Shown here piece after piece: positions 1 through 7,631 of a stretch of DNA of 64,000 bases. Below the pieces are notes generated by a model that was not told the origin of the DNA, searched no databases, and worked only from the letters and a program-made list of their open reading frames with translations. A program made the translations under genes and the position numbers. How positions within the stretch are numbered: position 1 is the first letter of the stretch; each line of letters opens with the position of its first letter. The DNA comes from Altericroceibacterium spongiae (GTDB lineage: Bacteria; Pseudomonadota; Alphaproteobacteria; Sphingomonadales; Sphingomonadaceae): the NCBI RefSeq assembly GCF_003610805.1, contig NZ_RAPF01000003.1, positions 1 to 64,000 of the forward strand, given 5' to 3'.

Positions 1-57
1 CAGCAGCGGCCCGATCAGCGCCCACTCCTCATCCGCTACACCGATCCGCTCGCCCAA
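1..57 (-). CDS. Partial IS5-like transposase, N-terminal 19 codons
   Basis: The minus strand has an open frame running off the left edge that reads MGERIGVADEEWALIGPLL. The DEEWALIGPLL stretch matches the start of the DUF4096 domain that opens IS5-family transposases. The chosen start is a TTG at 55-57, preceded at five bases by a perfect GGAGG (plus-strand 63-67). An in-frame stop at about 110-112 limits any longer start. Only 19 codons are visible, so the family call is an inference from a short motif, and the element's terminal repeat could not be identified. Confidence 0.45.
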   Translation of the reverse strand, partial: MGERIGVADEEWALIGPLL

Positions 58-170
58 CGCTGCCTCCAAAAGGTAGCCTTGAATCAAGCGCTCAGTCTCA
101 GGTCAAGCTTTGTCCACGAAGCCTAATTTCAGAAAAGTGTTTGTATGACAAGATAAAAGCCTTAATTAAT

Positions 171-527
171 TCAATTAATTAGTTTATCTGAATGAATTTC
201 TAATAGATGTGAATCTAACGAGATATGTGTTGGATTTAAAATTGATTTCCCTTCATATTTTTTGAAAAACTCTCGTGTTTCCTTACTTTTACTATTAATA
301 ATTTTATTAGAAAATTTGATTTTCAAATCTGGCGTTACTGTCATCAGATATGCATCAAATGCTCGGTCGAATGTGGCAGATAGACATAAGCCATTTCGTG
401 GATTGTGGCGATTAAGGATATCTGCGGCCCACGGAGAGATATGGCTGGCAATCAATAATTTGGATTCGGAAATTCCAGTAACACAGCAACGACTGTTAAA
501 ATTTGTTAATACGGCTCTACGAAAAAA
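171..527 (-). pseudogene. HNH endonuclease (HNH_2 type), 5' end lost at an IS1595-like repeat
   Basis: The minus strand encodes an HNH_2 (PF13391-like) nuclease core: FFRRAVL, the CCVTG knuckle, ASHISPW, NPRNGLCL and a DRAFDAYL segment. These contain the expected Cys, paired His and Asn residues. The C-terminus ends in an AT-rich tail. The frame continues upstream to 767, but from 528 onward it reads through the inverted repeat and the divergent cargo gene. Proteins of this family normally have 150 or more residues before the core, so I read this as a C-terminal remnant. An alternative is expression from the ATG at 548, inside the repeat, which has AAGGAG about 11 bases upstream. Low GC relative to neighbours suggests transfer. 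Confidence 0.6.
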
Positions 528-552
528 GGGGGTGTATCCCCTTCGCATACGT
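522..552 (+). repeat. Left terminal inverted repeat of the IS1595-like element
   Basis: The sequence reads A6-G5-TGTATCCCCTTCGCATACGT. It pairs with the reverse complement of 3254-3285 with one G indel and three mismatches over about 31 positions. It lies 57 bases upstream of the first cargo start codon and inside the extended frame of the HNH remnant. Confidence 0.8.
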
Positions 553-608
553 GAATTGACTCCTTGAAGTTGCGGCCTTAATCCTCCCGCATTGTCGAGG
601 GGGGTTAA

Positions 609-1724
609 ATGCCTAAACCAATCGTATCGTTGGATGCCTATGTTTTGCCCGACGATCATCGCATTTTCAAAGTTTCGCCGGGTAAGACATATCGCTTCTA
701 CAAAGAGGTGAAGCGATCCAATGCGATTTTTTTGGACATACGTGGCTTGGACGATTTCGACGGACATCCGATTACATGGTCTGATCAGGAAATCGTGAAG
801 GCGATTGCATCCGATCGATGGGATCGGGAATTGAAAAGTCGCGCTCGCGGGAATGACCCAAAGGGATCGAAGTCCGTCAATCGGACAGACCGAACTCGAC
901 TGGGGTTTCTAAAAGCGTTGCTCGGAGAGGCGCAGAAGGGCGACTTGGTCATTGTTCCTGTAGAGGGATACACCAAAGACGTTTTGATTGGTGAAATGCT
1001 AGACGAGCCATGGGACACGAAAAGCATCGTTGCTCAAGATGGCGAAGATGGTGAATTTACCTACATTGGCCGACGGGTGAAGTGGAGGGCCACACAGCCA
1101 AAGCGCTTCTTCAGCGGTGATATGATCAAAGCTTTGCACACTCAAACCGCAGTCTTCCAGATAGGGCGGAGCTTACACGAAGAGGTGTACCGCCTCGCCT
1201 ACCGAAATTTCGTCTATCGCAATAATTTCGTCGCCGAGTTCCATACGGGCAAGGCGCGCTTTACCTCAGAAGATAGCGCGGTGCTGTCGGCGTGGTTAAA
1301 CGGGTTTGATTATCTCCAATCCCGTTTCAGAGAGGGGGGAGTGCTACCCAGTACTTTCTATCAGATGGGGCTGTCCGAAGTTCCAGACGGTGAAGCCGCA
1401 GATCTAACGATCAATGTGAATTCGCCGGGAGCTTACGTCCTGAAATCGCCGGGCGGATTCGCCTTGGCGCTCATGGGAATGTTCGCCCTGTCTGCCTGCG
1501 ACAGCAAAACTGTCGTCGATAACGGCGTTACCGTTGAACTCAAAACTGTAGGCGCGGGATCGAATGCGGCGGGAACCATCATTGAGGAATGCATTAACGA
1601 TATGGCGGTAGCTTTGGGCGAGGCTAGGCTCGACCAAGCGAGAGATTTATGCGCTAGAGCAGAGAAGGATGCCAAGGTGACTACTGCAGCGAGCTTGAAA
1701 ACCGTCCCGAAAAAGAGCAAATAG
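609..1724 (+). CDS. Cargo protein with PUA/Mrr-N-like domain and a hydrophobic C-terminal segment
   Basis: A 371-residue protein of unknown function. Residues about 110-185 (GDLVIVPVEG, VLIGEM, YIGRRVKW, then a phage-like FFSGDMIKAL and AVFQIGR) resemble the PUA-like small beta-barrel found N-terminal in Mrr-type and related nucleic-acid-targeting proteins. That comparison is by pattern only. No nuclease motif follows. Instead there is a charged linker and a short hydrophobic stretch at 282-296 ending in ALSAC, which looks like a membrane segment or an internal lipobox. The tail is Lys-rich. The start ATG is preceded by GAGGGG. It is the first gene of a three-ORF cassette inside the IS1595-like element, with a five-base gap to the next. 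Confidence 0.75.
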   Translation: MPKPIVSLDAYVLPDDHRIFKVSPGKTYRFYKEVKRSNAIFLDIRGLDDFDGHPITWSDQEIVKAIASDRWDRELKSRARGNDPKGSKSVNRTDRTRLGFLKALLGEAQKGDLVIVPVEGYTKDVLIGEMLDEPWDTKSIVAQDGEDGEFTYIGRRVKWRATQPKRFFSGDMIKALHTQTAVFQIGRSLHEEVYRLAYRNFVYRNNFVAEFHTGKARFTSEDSAVLSAWLNGFDYLQSRFREGGVLPSTFYQMGLSEVPDGEAADLTINVNSPGAYVLKSPGGFALALMGMFALSACDSKTVVDNGVTVELKTVGAGSNAAGTIIEECINDMAVALGEARLDQARDLCARAEKDAKVTTAASLKTVPKKSK

Positions 1725-1729
1725 CAGGC

Positions 1730-2245
1730 ATGGCGGCAGCATCAGCCCCTTCAGCGCGGCCCACGCGCGCGCAATTGTCCAATTGGATCAAGCTTATCTT
1801 GGGCGGTATCGCAACCGCCCTGGTCGGCGGGTTTTTTGCCGCGCTATTCACTTACTTCGCCACTGCCAAGTTGAACAACGAGTCAGCCCTTCAGCAGCAG
1901 TATTTGGTGGCCGTACAGGACTTTAATTCGTCCGGCGCAAAGGTCGATGCCGCAATAACCGAGCTCGCCGACAACGTGCTAGATGGTCAAGAGATTGCGC
2001 AAGCACGCAGAGAGGCGAGGCAAGCGATTGCTGCGCATGTAGCCGCGACACAGGCACTCGCTCCCTTGATGGGTGAAGGCAATGTGGCCGAATACATGAA
2101 GGGCCTAGCCACACTTCGAATGATGGTGGACGATACAGATGGCAGGGCTACTGCACAAAATACGTCAAAAGCGCGCTTCACATTGATGGAGAACCGGACG
2201 GTGATGATCGCAGAGGCGAGGAAGCGGATATATGGTGACTCTTAA
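1730..2245 (+). CDS. Single-pass membrane protein, element cargo
   Basis: A 171-residue protein with a polar N-terminal tail, one strong transmembrane helix at about residues 20-45 (Gly- and Ala-rich), and then an alpha-helical, Ala/Glu/Arg-rich soluble domain that is probably coiled or bundled. I do not recognise a family. It starts five bases after the PUA-like gene, so translation is probably coupled. Its stop overlaps the start of the next small ORF. A paired regulator and membrane protein within a transposable unit would fit a defence or toxin-type cassette, but nothing in the residues proves that. Confidence 0.75.
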   Translation: MAAASAPSARPTRAQLSNWIKLILGGIATALVGGFFAALFTYFATAKLNNESALQQQYLVAVQDFNSSGAKVDAAITELADNVLDGQEIAQARREARQAIAAHVAATQALAPLMGEGNVAEYMKGLATLRMMVDDTDGRATAQNTSKARFTLMENRTVMIAEARKRIYGDS

Positions 2246-2399
2246 AGAGGCTCTCGAAACCGGCAATCTCGCTCAGTTCATCGCCGAGCGCGAAGGCGAA
2301 ATCGGCGACCGCGATGCCTTTGAAGCTACTCTGCGCTCAATGGCCGGAAAGTCGAAAGAAGCTTCGGAAGCATCGTTTCCGGACGATTGCGACGATTGA
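2232..2399 (+). CDS. 55-residue small cargo protein
   Basis: A short ORF beginning MVTLKEALETGNLAQFIAER and ending in an Asp-rich DDCDD tail. Its ATG overlaps the last 14 bases of the upstream membrane-protein gene, typical of translational coupling. The MTLKEAL...FIAERE pattern resembles small acidic helical proteins often annotated as hypothetical. The 3' 74 bases overlap, tail to tail, the 3' end of the transposase gene on the other strand, which is unusual and leaves open that the ORF was truncated or extended when the element formed. Confidence 0.55.
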   Translation: MVTLKEALETGNLAQFIAEREGEIGDRDAFEATLRSMAGKSKEASEASFPDDCDD

Positions 2400-3229
2400 A
2401 GCGATATTCGAACTCCTTGACGTAGCTATTCAGGTGCTTCGCGCTGACGCTCGTGTGAGTGCCGTTGATCGAGCATTTCAGGTGCCGCCAAAAGTTCTCG
2501 ATGCCGTTGACCGTAACCGTCTCGGCAAGGCGATAATCGTAATAGGCATATTCCATCGCGCCGTGGTTCACGCGGGCATGACGATAGCCAGCGTTCGCTA
2601 GGTTTGCGTAGCTGCGCAGTTCGTCAGTGTGGACGTTGCGGCCGATCCGGACGTTGGTGGTCACAAACGGCTCTAGCGTGGCGCGCCGCTGGTTCGGCAC
2701 CCACTTGGGCAACAATGTCGCCGCCACGTTCCAGAGCGCCCACCACAACGGTCTTGGCGGCACTTCCGCGATTGTGTTTGCCGCGCTTCACGCCGCCCAT
2801 GAGGGTTTCGTCAATCTCGACATTCGTGCCTTCGCCGCCAATCGGGCGATCACCGTCAACGTCTGCCATATGCTCGCGGATCAGCTTCGCCATGCGCCAT
2901 GCCGTTTTGTAGGTAACGCCTAGCTGGCGCTCCAATTCTTTACCGCTGACGCCGTGGCGGGTGACGGTGAAAAGGTGGATGGCATAGAACCAGAGATGAA
3001 GCGGGGTGCGGGTCTTTTCGAACGGGGTGCCCACGGTCGGGTGAAGGTGGTGACCACACCACTGGCAGGAGTAGGCGCGCTCGGCCTTGATCCGGAACCA
3101 CTTACTTTCGCGCTTGCACTTGGGGCACTCGAAGCCCTGCCCAAAGCGAACTTCGAACAGGTGATTGAGGCAGGTTTCATCGTCCGGAAAGAGGCGGAAG
3201 AAAGCGGCGGTGGTGAGGGGCTTCGTCAT
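2326..3229 (-). pseudogene. IS1595-family (ISXO2-like) transposase, disrupted by one frameshift
   Basis: The N-terminal part (3229 down to about 2700) carries a zinc ribbon (CPKC at residues 35-38 and CQWC near 55), a helix-turn-helix region (YKTAWRM) and the first DDE acidic motif (EIDETLMGG). It ends its intact reading at GGDIVAQV. The C-terminal part (TDELRSY, the AMEYA segment, then ENFWRHLK) continues in another frame. A CCC run at 2700-2702 where CC would restore the frame accounts for the shift (VAQV then VPNQRR). IS1595 transposases are normally a single ORF, so this copy is probably inactive unless slippage at the short run rescues it. Confidence 0.85.
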
Positions 3230-3253
3230 GCATATTGTATAGCAGGACTAGTT

Positions 3254-3285
3254 ACGTATGGAAAGGGTATACACCCCCCTTTTTT
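3254..3285 (-). repeat. Right terminal inverted repeat of the IS1595-like element
   Basis: The reverse complement reads A6-G6-TGTATACCCTTTCCATACGT, matching the left repeat at 522-552 with one indel and three mismatches. It lies 25 bases upstream of the transposase start. Confidence 0.8.
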
Positions 3286-3301
3286 AACTGAGCTCGTCCC
3301 C

Positions 3302-3766
3302 TCATAACCCCAGCGCGCTAAGGCCGGGATGGTCGGTCGGGCGGGGGCCTTGGGGCCAGTGGAACAGTCTGTCATCGGGGGCGATGGGGTGGTCGTTAAT
3401 GCTGGCGAGGCGGCGGTGCATCAGGCCTTGCGGGGTGAATTCCCAGTTCTCATTGCCACAGGAGCGGAACCACTGGCCGGTCCGGTCGTGCCATTCATAG
3501 GCGAAGCGCACCGCGATGCGGTTTTCGGTGAAGGCCCAGAGTTCCTTGATGAGCCGATAGTCCAGCTCGGTGGCCCATTTGGCTTCCAGAAAGGCGACGA
3601 TCCCGGCGCGGCCGGTGATAAAGCGGGAGCGATTGCGCCACTGGCTGTCCGGCGTATAGGCGAGGGCCACCTGCTGCGGATCGCGGCTGTTCCAGCTATT
3701 TTCGGCCAGGCGGACTTTTTGCGCGGCCCCGGCAGCGTCGAAAGGCGGGAGCGGGGGCCGGGTCAT
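3302..3766 (-). CDS. SnoaL/NTF2-like fold protein (DUF1348 type)
   Basis: A 154-residue protein. Near the N-terminus is a [13 protein letters not shown] segment, then the Trp/Phe-rich core ([32 protein letters not shown]) typical of DUF1348 proteins with the NTF2-like cone fold. No catalytic role is established for this group. The ATG at 3764-3766 overlaps the stop of the upstream DJ-1/PfpI gene as ATGA, so the two are one operon. The last codon lies 16 bases from the end of the mobile element, marking the return to host sequence. Confidence 0.8.
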   Translation of the reverse strand: MTRPPLPPFDAAGAAQKVRLAENSWNSRDPQQVALAYTPDSQWRNRSRFITGRAGIVAFLEAKWATELDYRLIKELWAFTENRIAVRFAYEWHDRTGQWFRSCGNENWEFTPQGLMHRRLASINDHPIAPDDRLFHWPQGPRPTDHPGLSALGL

Positions 3767-4485
3767 TCGGCGCGCCCCTGCACGGTGGAAAGGGCGCGGG
3801 CGGGCATCGTGCGGGCGGCTTCGCAGGCTTCGGCTTCGCGCCGGGCGATAAGGGCCGCATGGGCCTCCCGATAGCGGGCGACCAGCGCGGCCGGGGCGCT
3901 GTCCGGCTGTCCGGCGTCGAAGGGCGGGGCGGGGGCATATTCCAGCGCGAGCTGGATGCTTTGCGCGCAATCCTCCCCGGCGATTTCGGCCAGCACGGTC
4001 AGCGCGAAGTCGATCCCCGCGGTCACCCCGCCGCCGGTGATGACAGGCCCGTCGCGCACCACCCGCGCGGAATCGGCCACCGCGCCGAAAACGGGCAGAA
4101 GGTGGCGATAGGCCCAGTGGCAGGCGGCGCGCCGTCCGGTGAGCAGCCCCGCCGCGCCCAGTATCAGCGAGCCGGTGCAGACCGAAGTGAGATAGCGCGC
4201 ATCACTCGCGAGCCGGGCGATCTCGCCGATAAAGGCCCGGTCGAGCGCCATTTCGGTCGCCGCCGCGCCGCCCGGAACGCAGAGCAGGTCGCAGCGGTCG
4301 ATGGTGTTCAGCGGCCGGGTTCCGGCAAAGACCAGGCCCTCGCTCGGCACATCGCCACCCTGCGGGCTGGCGATTATCGTTTCCGAATCGGGCAGGCGCG
4401 AGAGGAACTGATGCGGCCCGGTGAAATCGAGCTGAGTCATGCCCGGAAACAGGGCGAAAACGATGCGGAAAGGGGCAGGCGCCAT
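3763..4485 (-). CDS. inhA: DJ-1/PfpI family protein, probable isonitrile hydratase
   Basis: A 240-residue single-domain DJ-1/PfpI protein. Asp20, Cys103 and Thr104 (in SVCTGS) occupy the positions of the catalytic Asp17/Cys101/Thr102 of cyclohexyl-isocyanide hydratase InhA, which converts isonitriles to N-substituted formamides. The [12 protein letters not shown] motif near residue 150 is also shared. There is no AraC domain, unlike the divergent neighbour at 4575. The tail beyond residue 190 is Ala/Arg-rich. The gene is followed, with a four-base overlap, by a SnoaL-like gene. Substrate is inferred from homology only; close relatives include glyoxalase- and chaperone-type members. Confidence 0.75.
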   Translation of the reverse strand: MAPAPFRIVFALFPGMTQLDFTGPHQFLSRLPDSETIIASPQGGDVPSEGLVFAGTRPLNTIDRCDLLCVPGGAAATEMALDRAFIGEIARLASDARYLTSVCTGSLILGAAGLLTGRRAACHWAYRHLLPVFGAVADSARVVRDGPVITGGGVTAGIDFALTVLAEIAGEDCAQSIQLALEYAPAPPFDAGQPDSAPAALVARYREAHAALIARREAEACEAARTMPARALSTVQGRAE

Positions 4486-4574
4486 GGGGTTGTCCTCGAA
4501 TATGGCTGACGATGAGGTCCCTCATGCGCTGCGCGGTGGATTGACGAAATGACAATGATCCCTCATTTCAGGCC

Positions 4575-5516
4575 ATGGCCCGGACTATCGGCATCTTTCT
4601 CTATAACGACTTTCAGCTCCTCGACGCCTCTGGCCCGATATCGGCTTTCGAGATTGCGGAGCGGATGGCGCCGGGCGGCTATCGCCTGCGGGTCCTCTCC
4701 GCGCAGGGCGGCGCTGTGTGCAGCTCTGCGGGGGTGACGCTCGATAGCGAGGCGGCGGCCGGGGCCGGGCGGATCGACACGCTGATCGTGGCAGGCGGGG
4801 AAGGCAGCCGCCGGGCGATGGCCTGCCCGCAGACCGTGCAGTATCTGAAGGTGCGTGCCGGATCGTGCCGCCGTCTGTGCAGCGTGTGTTCGGGCGCTTT
4901 CCTGCTCGCTGCCGCCGGTCTGCTCGATGGCCGCCGGGCCACGACCCACTGGCGCCGCGCGGCGGATCTCGCCCGGCTGTTCCCGCAGGTGCAGGTGGAG
5001 CCCGATGCGATCTACATACATGACGGGCCGGTCTGGAGCTCGGCCGGGATCAGCGCGGGTATCGATCTGGCGCTGGCGCTGATTGCGCAGGATTGCGGGG
5101 AGGATCTGGCGCGCAGAGTGGCGCAGGAAATGGTGGTCTATTTCCGGCGGCCCGGCGGCCAGTCGCAATTCTCCGTGCTGGCCGAAATGAGCGGGGATGA
5201 AAGCGGTTTCGCCCCGTTATTCGACTGGATGCGGACCCATCTGACAGACCGGCTGACGGTGGAGCGGCTGGCTGACCATATGGGGATGAGCCCGCGCCAC
5301 TTCTCCCGCCTGTTCACCCGGCGGATCGGGGTCAGCCCGGCCAGGGCTGTCGAGCGGCTGCGGCTGGAAGCGGCGCGTGAAAGGGTCGAATCCTCGCGCG
5401 ACCCGATCGAACATATTGCCGCCGCTGTCGGCTTTCACGATCCCGAAAGAATGCGCCGCGCTTTTATCCGGGCTTTCGGCCAGCCTCCGCAGGCCATGCG
5501 CCGCGCCCGGCGTTAA
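4575..5516 (+). CDS. GlxA-type transcriptional regulator (DJ-1/PfpI plus AraC HTH)
   Basis: A 313-residue protein. Residues 1-185 form a DJ-1/PfpI-like sensor domain with Cys105 in the nucleophile-elbow motif SVCSGAF. Residues about 215-310 form an AraC double helix-turn-helix (LTVERLADHMGMSPRHFSRL, then IEHIAAAVGFHDPERMRRAF). It is transcribed divergently from the inhA-like operon, 89 bases away, which suggests it controls that operon in response to a small ligand. The final residues are RRARR. A hairpin terminator follows at 5567-5595. Confidence 0.88.
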   Translation: MARTIGIFLYNDFQLLDASGPISAFEIAERMAPGGYRLRVLSAQGGAVCSSAGVTLDSEAAAGAGRIDTLIVAGGEGSRRAMACPQTVQYLKVRAGSCRRLCSVCSGAFLLAAAGLLDGRRATTHWRRAADLARLFPQVQVEPDAIYIHDGPVWSSAGISAGIDLALALIAQDCGEDLARRVAQEMVVYFRRPGGQSQFSVLAEMSGDESGFAPLFDWMRTHLTDRLTVERLADHMGMSPRHFSRLFTRRIGVSPARAVERLRLEAARERVESSRDPIEHIAAAVGFHDPERMRRAFIRAFGQPPQAMRRARR

Positions 5517-5566
5517 AGGGGCGGTTAAGTTCAAAGTGAGGCGCGCCGGGGGCAGTTGCTGCACCA

Positions 5567-5595
5567 AAAAGGGCCCCGGCAAGCGGAGCCCTTTT
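5567..5595. terminator. Bidirectional hairpin between the GlxA-type gene and ppa
   Basis: AAAAGGGC (5567-5574) pairs with GCCCTTTT (5588-5595) around a 13-base loop. A and T tracts on the two sides make it usable by both convergent genes. Confidence 0.75.
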
Positions 5596-5621
5596 CTTTG
5601 TCCGGCTGGCGGGGGAAAGGC

Positions 5622-6158
5622 TTATTCGCCTTCCTGCTTCGCCCGCTCGATCGCTTCGAGAACGATGTTCTTCGCATCGTCTGCGCCGCCCCATGTGCCG
5701 ACGCGGACCCACTTTTCCTTCTCCAGATCCTTATAATGGGTGAAGAAGTGTTCGATCTGCTTCAGCACGATGTCGGGCAAGTCGCCCATTTCGGCGACAT
5801 GGCTGTAATAGGGAAAGGTCGAATCCACCGGTACGCAGACCAGCTTTTCGTCACCGCCATGTTCGTCTTCCAGATTGAGGACCGCGATCGGGCGGGCGCG
5901 GACAACCGAACCGGGGACGAAAGGCGAGCGGGCGACGACCAGCGCGTCCAGCGGATCGCCGTCGGGCGAGAGCGTGTGCGGCACGAAGCCGTAATTGGCC
6001 GGATAGCGCATCGGCGTATGCAGAATGCGATCGACGAATAATGCGCCCGATTCCTTGTCGAATTCATATTTCACCGGTTCCCCGCCGGTGGGAACTTCGA
6101 TCACTACATTCAGACTTTCGGGCGGATTATCCCCGGTCGGGATGAGGTCGATGCGCAT
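5622..6158 (-). CDS. ppa: Inorganic pyrophosphatase (family I)
   Basis: A 178-residue soluble enzyme that hydrolyses pyrophosphate to phosphate and so pulls biosynthetic reactions forward. The family I signature is at residues 64-75 (SPDGDPLDALVV), with the Mg-binding Asp66, Asp68 and Asp71. Other conserved pieces are the K30-Y-E substrate-binding stretch, YPANYGFVP, and a Lys/Tyr pair near residue 142 (THYKDLEKEKW). The start MRIDLIP agrees with homologues. The frame stays open far upstream on the same strand, but that part is only the antisense of hisS and is not coding. Confidence 0.97.
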   Translation of the reverse strand: MRIDLIPTGDNPPESLNVVIEVPTGGEPVKYEFDKESGALFVDRILHTPMRYPANYGFVPHTLSPDGDPLDALVVARSPFVPGSVVRARPIAVLNLEDEHGGDEKLVCVPVDSTFPYYSHVAEMGDLPDIVLKQIEHFFTHYKDLEKEKWVRVGTWGGADDAKNIVLEAIERAKQEGE

Positions 6159-6327
6159 GATGTATATGTTTCCAAATATTATTGTGGTTGATGGAAAAAG
6201 CCGCTGGCCGGGGCCAGCTTCGGGATTTTGACTATTTTGCTGCGCCGCGTAACGCAAGCCCATGTCTGTTATGAGACGCGATTTCGGTGCTGGGCGAGGC
6301 ATAAGCGGGCTTGCCGGCAGGGCGGAT

Positions 6328-6352
6328 AACGGGCGGAGTGTTCTCGCCCGTT
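6328..6352 (+). promoter_or_regulatory. Perfect hairpin in the hisS leader
   Basis: AACGGGCG (6328-6335) pairs exactly with CGCCCGTT (6345-6352) around a nine-base loop, 38 bases before the hisS start. There is no following T-run, so it is not a standard terminator. Its role is unknown; it may shape the hisS mRNA leader. Confidence 0.4.
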
Positions 6353-6389
6353 GCAGCGCGCGCGATGGCGGCCTAAAGCGCTGCCCATA

Positions 6390-7631
6390 ATGAGCACGAT
6401 CAAGACACCCCGGCCCATTCGCGGCACACAGGATATTTTCGGCGCAGAAGCCGAAGCTTTCGCTTTCGTCACGGCCACCTTCGAGCGGCTGCGCAAACTG
6501 TATCGCTTCCGGCGCGCGGAAATGCCGGTTTTCGAAAAGACCGAAGTTTTCTCCCGCTCTCTGGGCGAAACGACCGATGTGGTCTCCAAGGAAATGTACT
6601 CCTTCGAGGATCGCGGCGGCGAATCGCTGACCTTGCGGCCCGAATTTACCGCCGGGATCGCCCGTGCTTTCCTCACTGACGGGTGGAAGCAATATGCCCC
6701 GGTCAAAATCGCTGCGCACGGCCCGGTCTTTCGCTATGAACGTCCGCAAAAGGGCCGTTACCGCCAGTTCCATCAGATCGACGCCGAAGTGATCGGTGCG
6801 GCCGAACCGCAGGCAGATGTGGAATTGCTGGTGATGGCCGATCACCTGTTGCAGGAGCTGGGCATTGCCGATGGCGTGACTTTGCAGCTCAACACGCTGG
6901 GTGACGGGCAAAGCCGCGAAGCATGGCGTGCGGCACTGATCGATTATTTCCGTGCGCATAAGGATGCTTTGTCCGAAGACAGCCAGGACCGGTTGGAGCG
7001 TAACCCTCTGCGCATTCTCGACAGCAAGGACCCGCGCGACAAACCCTTCACGGCCGATGCACCGACCATCGACGAGTTTCTCTCCGCCGAAGCTGAGGAT
7101 TTTTTCGCGCAGGTGACATCGGGGCTCGATGCCGCCGGTGTGGCATGGGAACGCAATCCGGCGCTGGTTCGCGGGCTGGATTATTACCGCCACACCGCTT
7201 TCGAATTCGTGACCGACCGGCTGGGAGCGCAGGGCACCGTGCTGGCGGGTGGCCGTTATGACGGGCTGATGGAGTCGCTCGGCGGTCCGGCCACGCCCGC
7301 CGTGGGCTGGGCTGCCGGGATCGAGCGGCTGGCCATGCTGGTGGAAGGGCTGCAAGAACCGGTTGCCGATGTGCTGGTCGTGGTTGAGGACGATACGGTT
7401 CTGGCCGACGGAATGGGCACCACGGCGGCCTTGCGCCGCGCGGGGTTCGCGACCGAACTGCTCGCTTCCGGCTCGCCGCGCAAACGGTTCGACAAAGCTG
7501 TGAAGCAGGGCGGGAAAGCCATTCTGGCGCTGACGGCGGGCGAAGACGGCGGCACCCGGCATCGCCTGCGGCTCGATGGCGGTGACGAGGCGGCGATTAC
7601 AGCCGCGCTGGAAGGATATAGCTGGAATTGA
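6390..7631 (+). CDS. hisS: Histidyl-tRNA synthetase
   Basis: A class II aminoacyl-tRNA synthetase of 413 residues that charges tRNA-His. Motif 1 region [12 protein letters not shown] lies near the N-terminus. Motif 2 is [16 protein letters not shown] (about 114-129). The histidine-binding [12 protein letters not shown] is at about 257-268, and the motif 3 region is AGGRYDGL followed by [12 protein letters not shown]-terminal anticodon-binding domain follows. The ATG at 6390 ([10 protein letters not shown]) was chosen over an upstream start at 6351 because homologues begin there. The stop codon overlaps the TTG start of prfA as TTGA, so hisS, prfA and prmC form one operon. Confidence 0.96.
   Translation: MSTIKTPRPIRGTQDIFGAEAEAFAFVTATFERLRKLYRFRRAEMPVFEKTEVFSRSLGETTDVVSKEMYSFEDRGGESLTLRPEFTAGIARAFLTDGWKQYAPVKIAAHGPVFRYERPQKGRYRQFHQIDAEVIGAAEPQADVELLVMADHLLQELGIADGVTLQLNTLGDGQSREAWRAALIDYFRAHKDALSEDSQDRLERNPLRILDSKDPRDKPFTADAPTIDEFLSAEAEDFFAQVTSGLDAAGVAWERNPALVRGLDYYRHTAFEFVTDRLGAQGTVLAGGRYDGLMESLGGPATPAVGWAAGIERLAMLVEGLQEPVADVLVVVEDDTVLADGMGTTAALRRAGFATELLASGSPRKRFDKAVKQGGKAILALTAGEDGGTRHRLRLDGGDEAAITAALEGYSWN

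Larger units (their letters stand above)
522..3285. mobile_element. IS1595-like transposable element carrying three passenger ORFs
   Basis: A zinc-ribbon IS1595/ISXO2-type transposase (minus strand) and three plus-strand ORFs lie between matching terminal inverted repeats at 522-552 and 3254-3285. Cargo and transposase genes are convergent. Some IS1595-family elements are known to carry passenger genes beside the transposase. The outer A6/T6 tracts may or may not belong to the repeat. No direct target duplication of about 8 bp is visible at either choice of end, so the element may have been rearranged after insertion. The transposase is frameshifted, so mobility now would need help in trans. 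Confidence 0.72.

Noticed and set aside
514-527. Target-site duplication of the IS1595-like element
   Set aside because: The eight bases outside either choice of repeat end do not match at the two sides; the A6 and T6 tracts are inverted, not direct.
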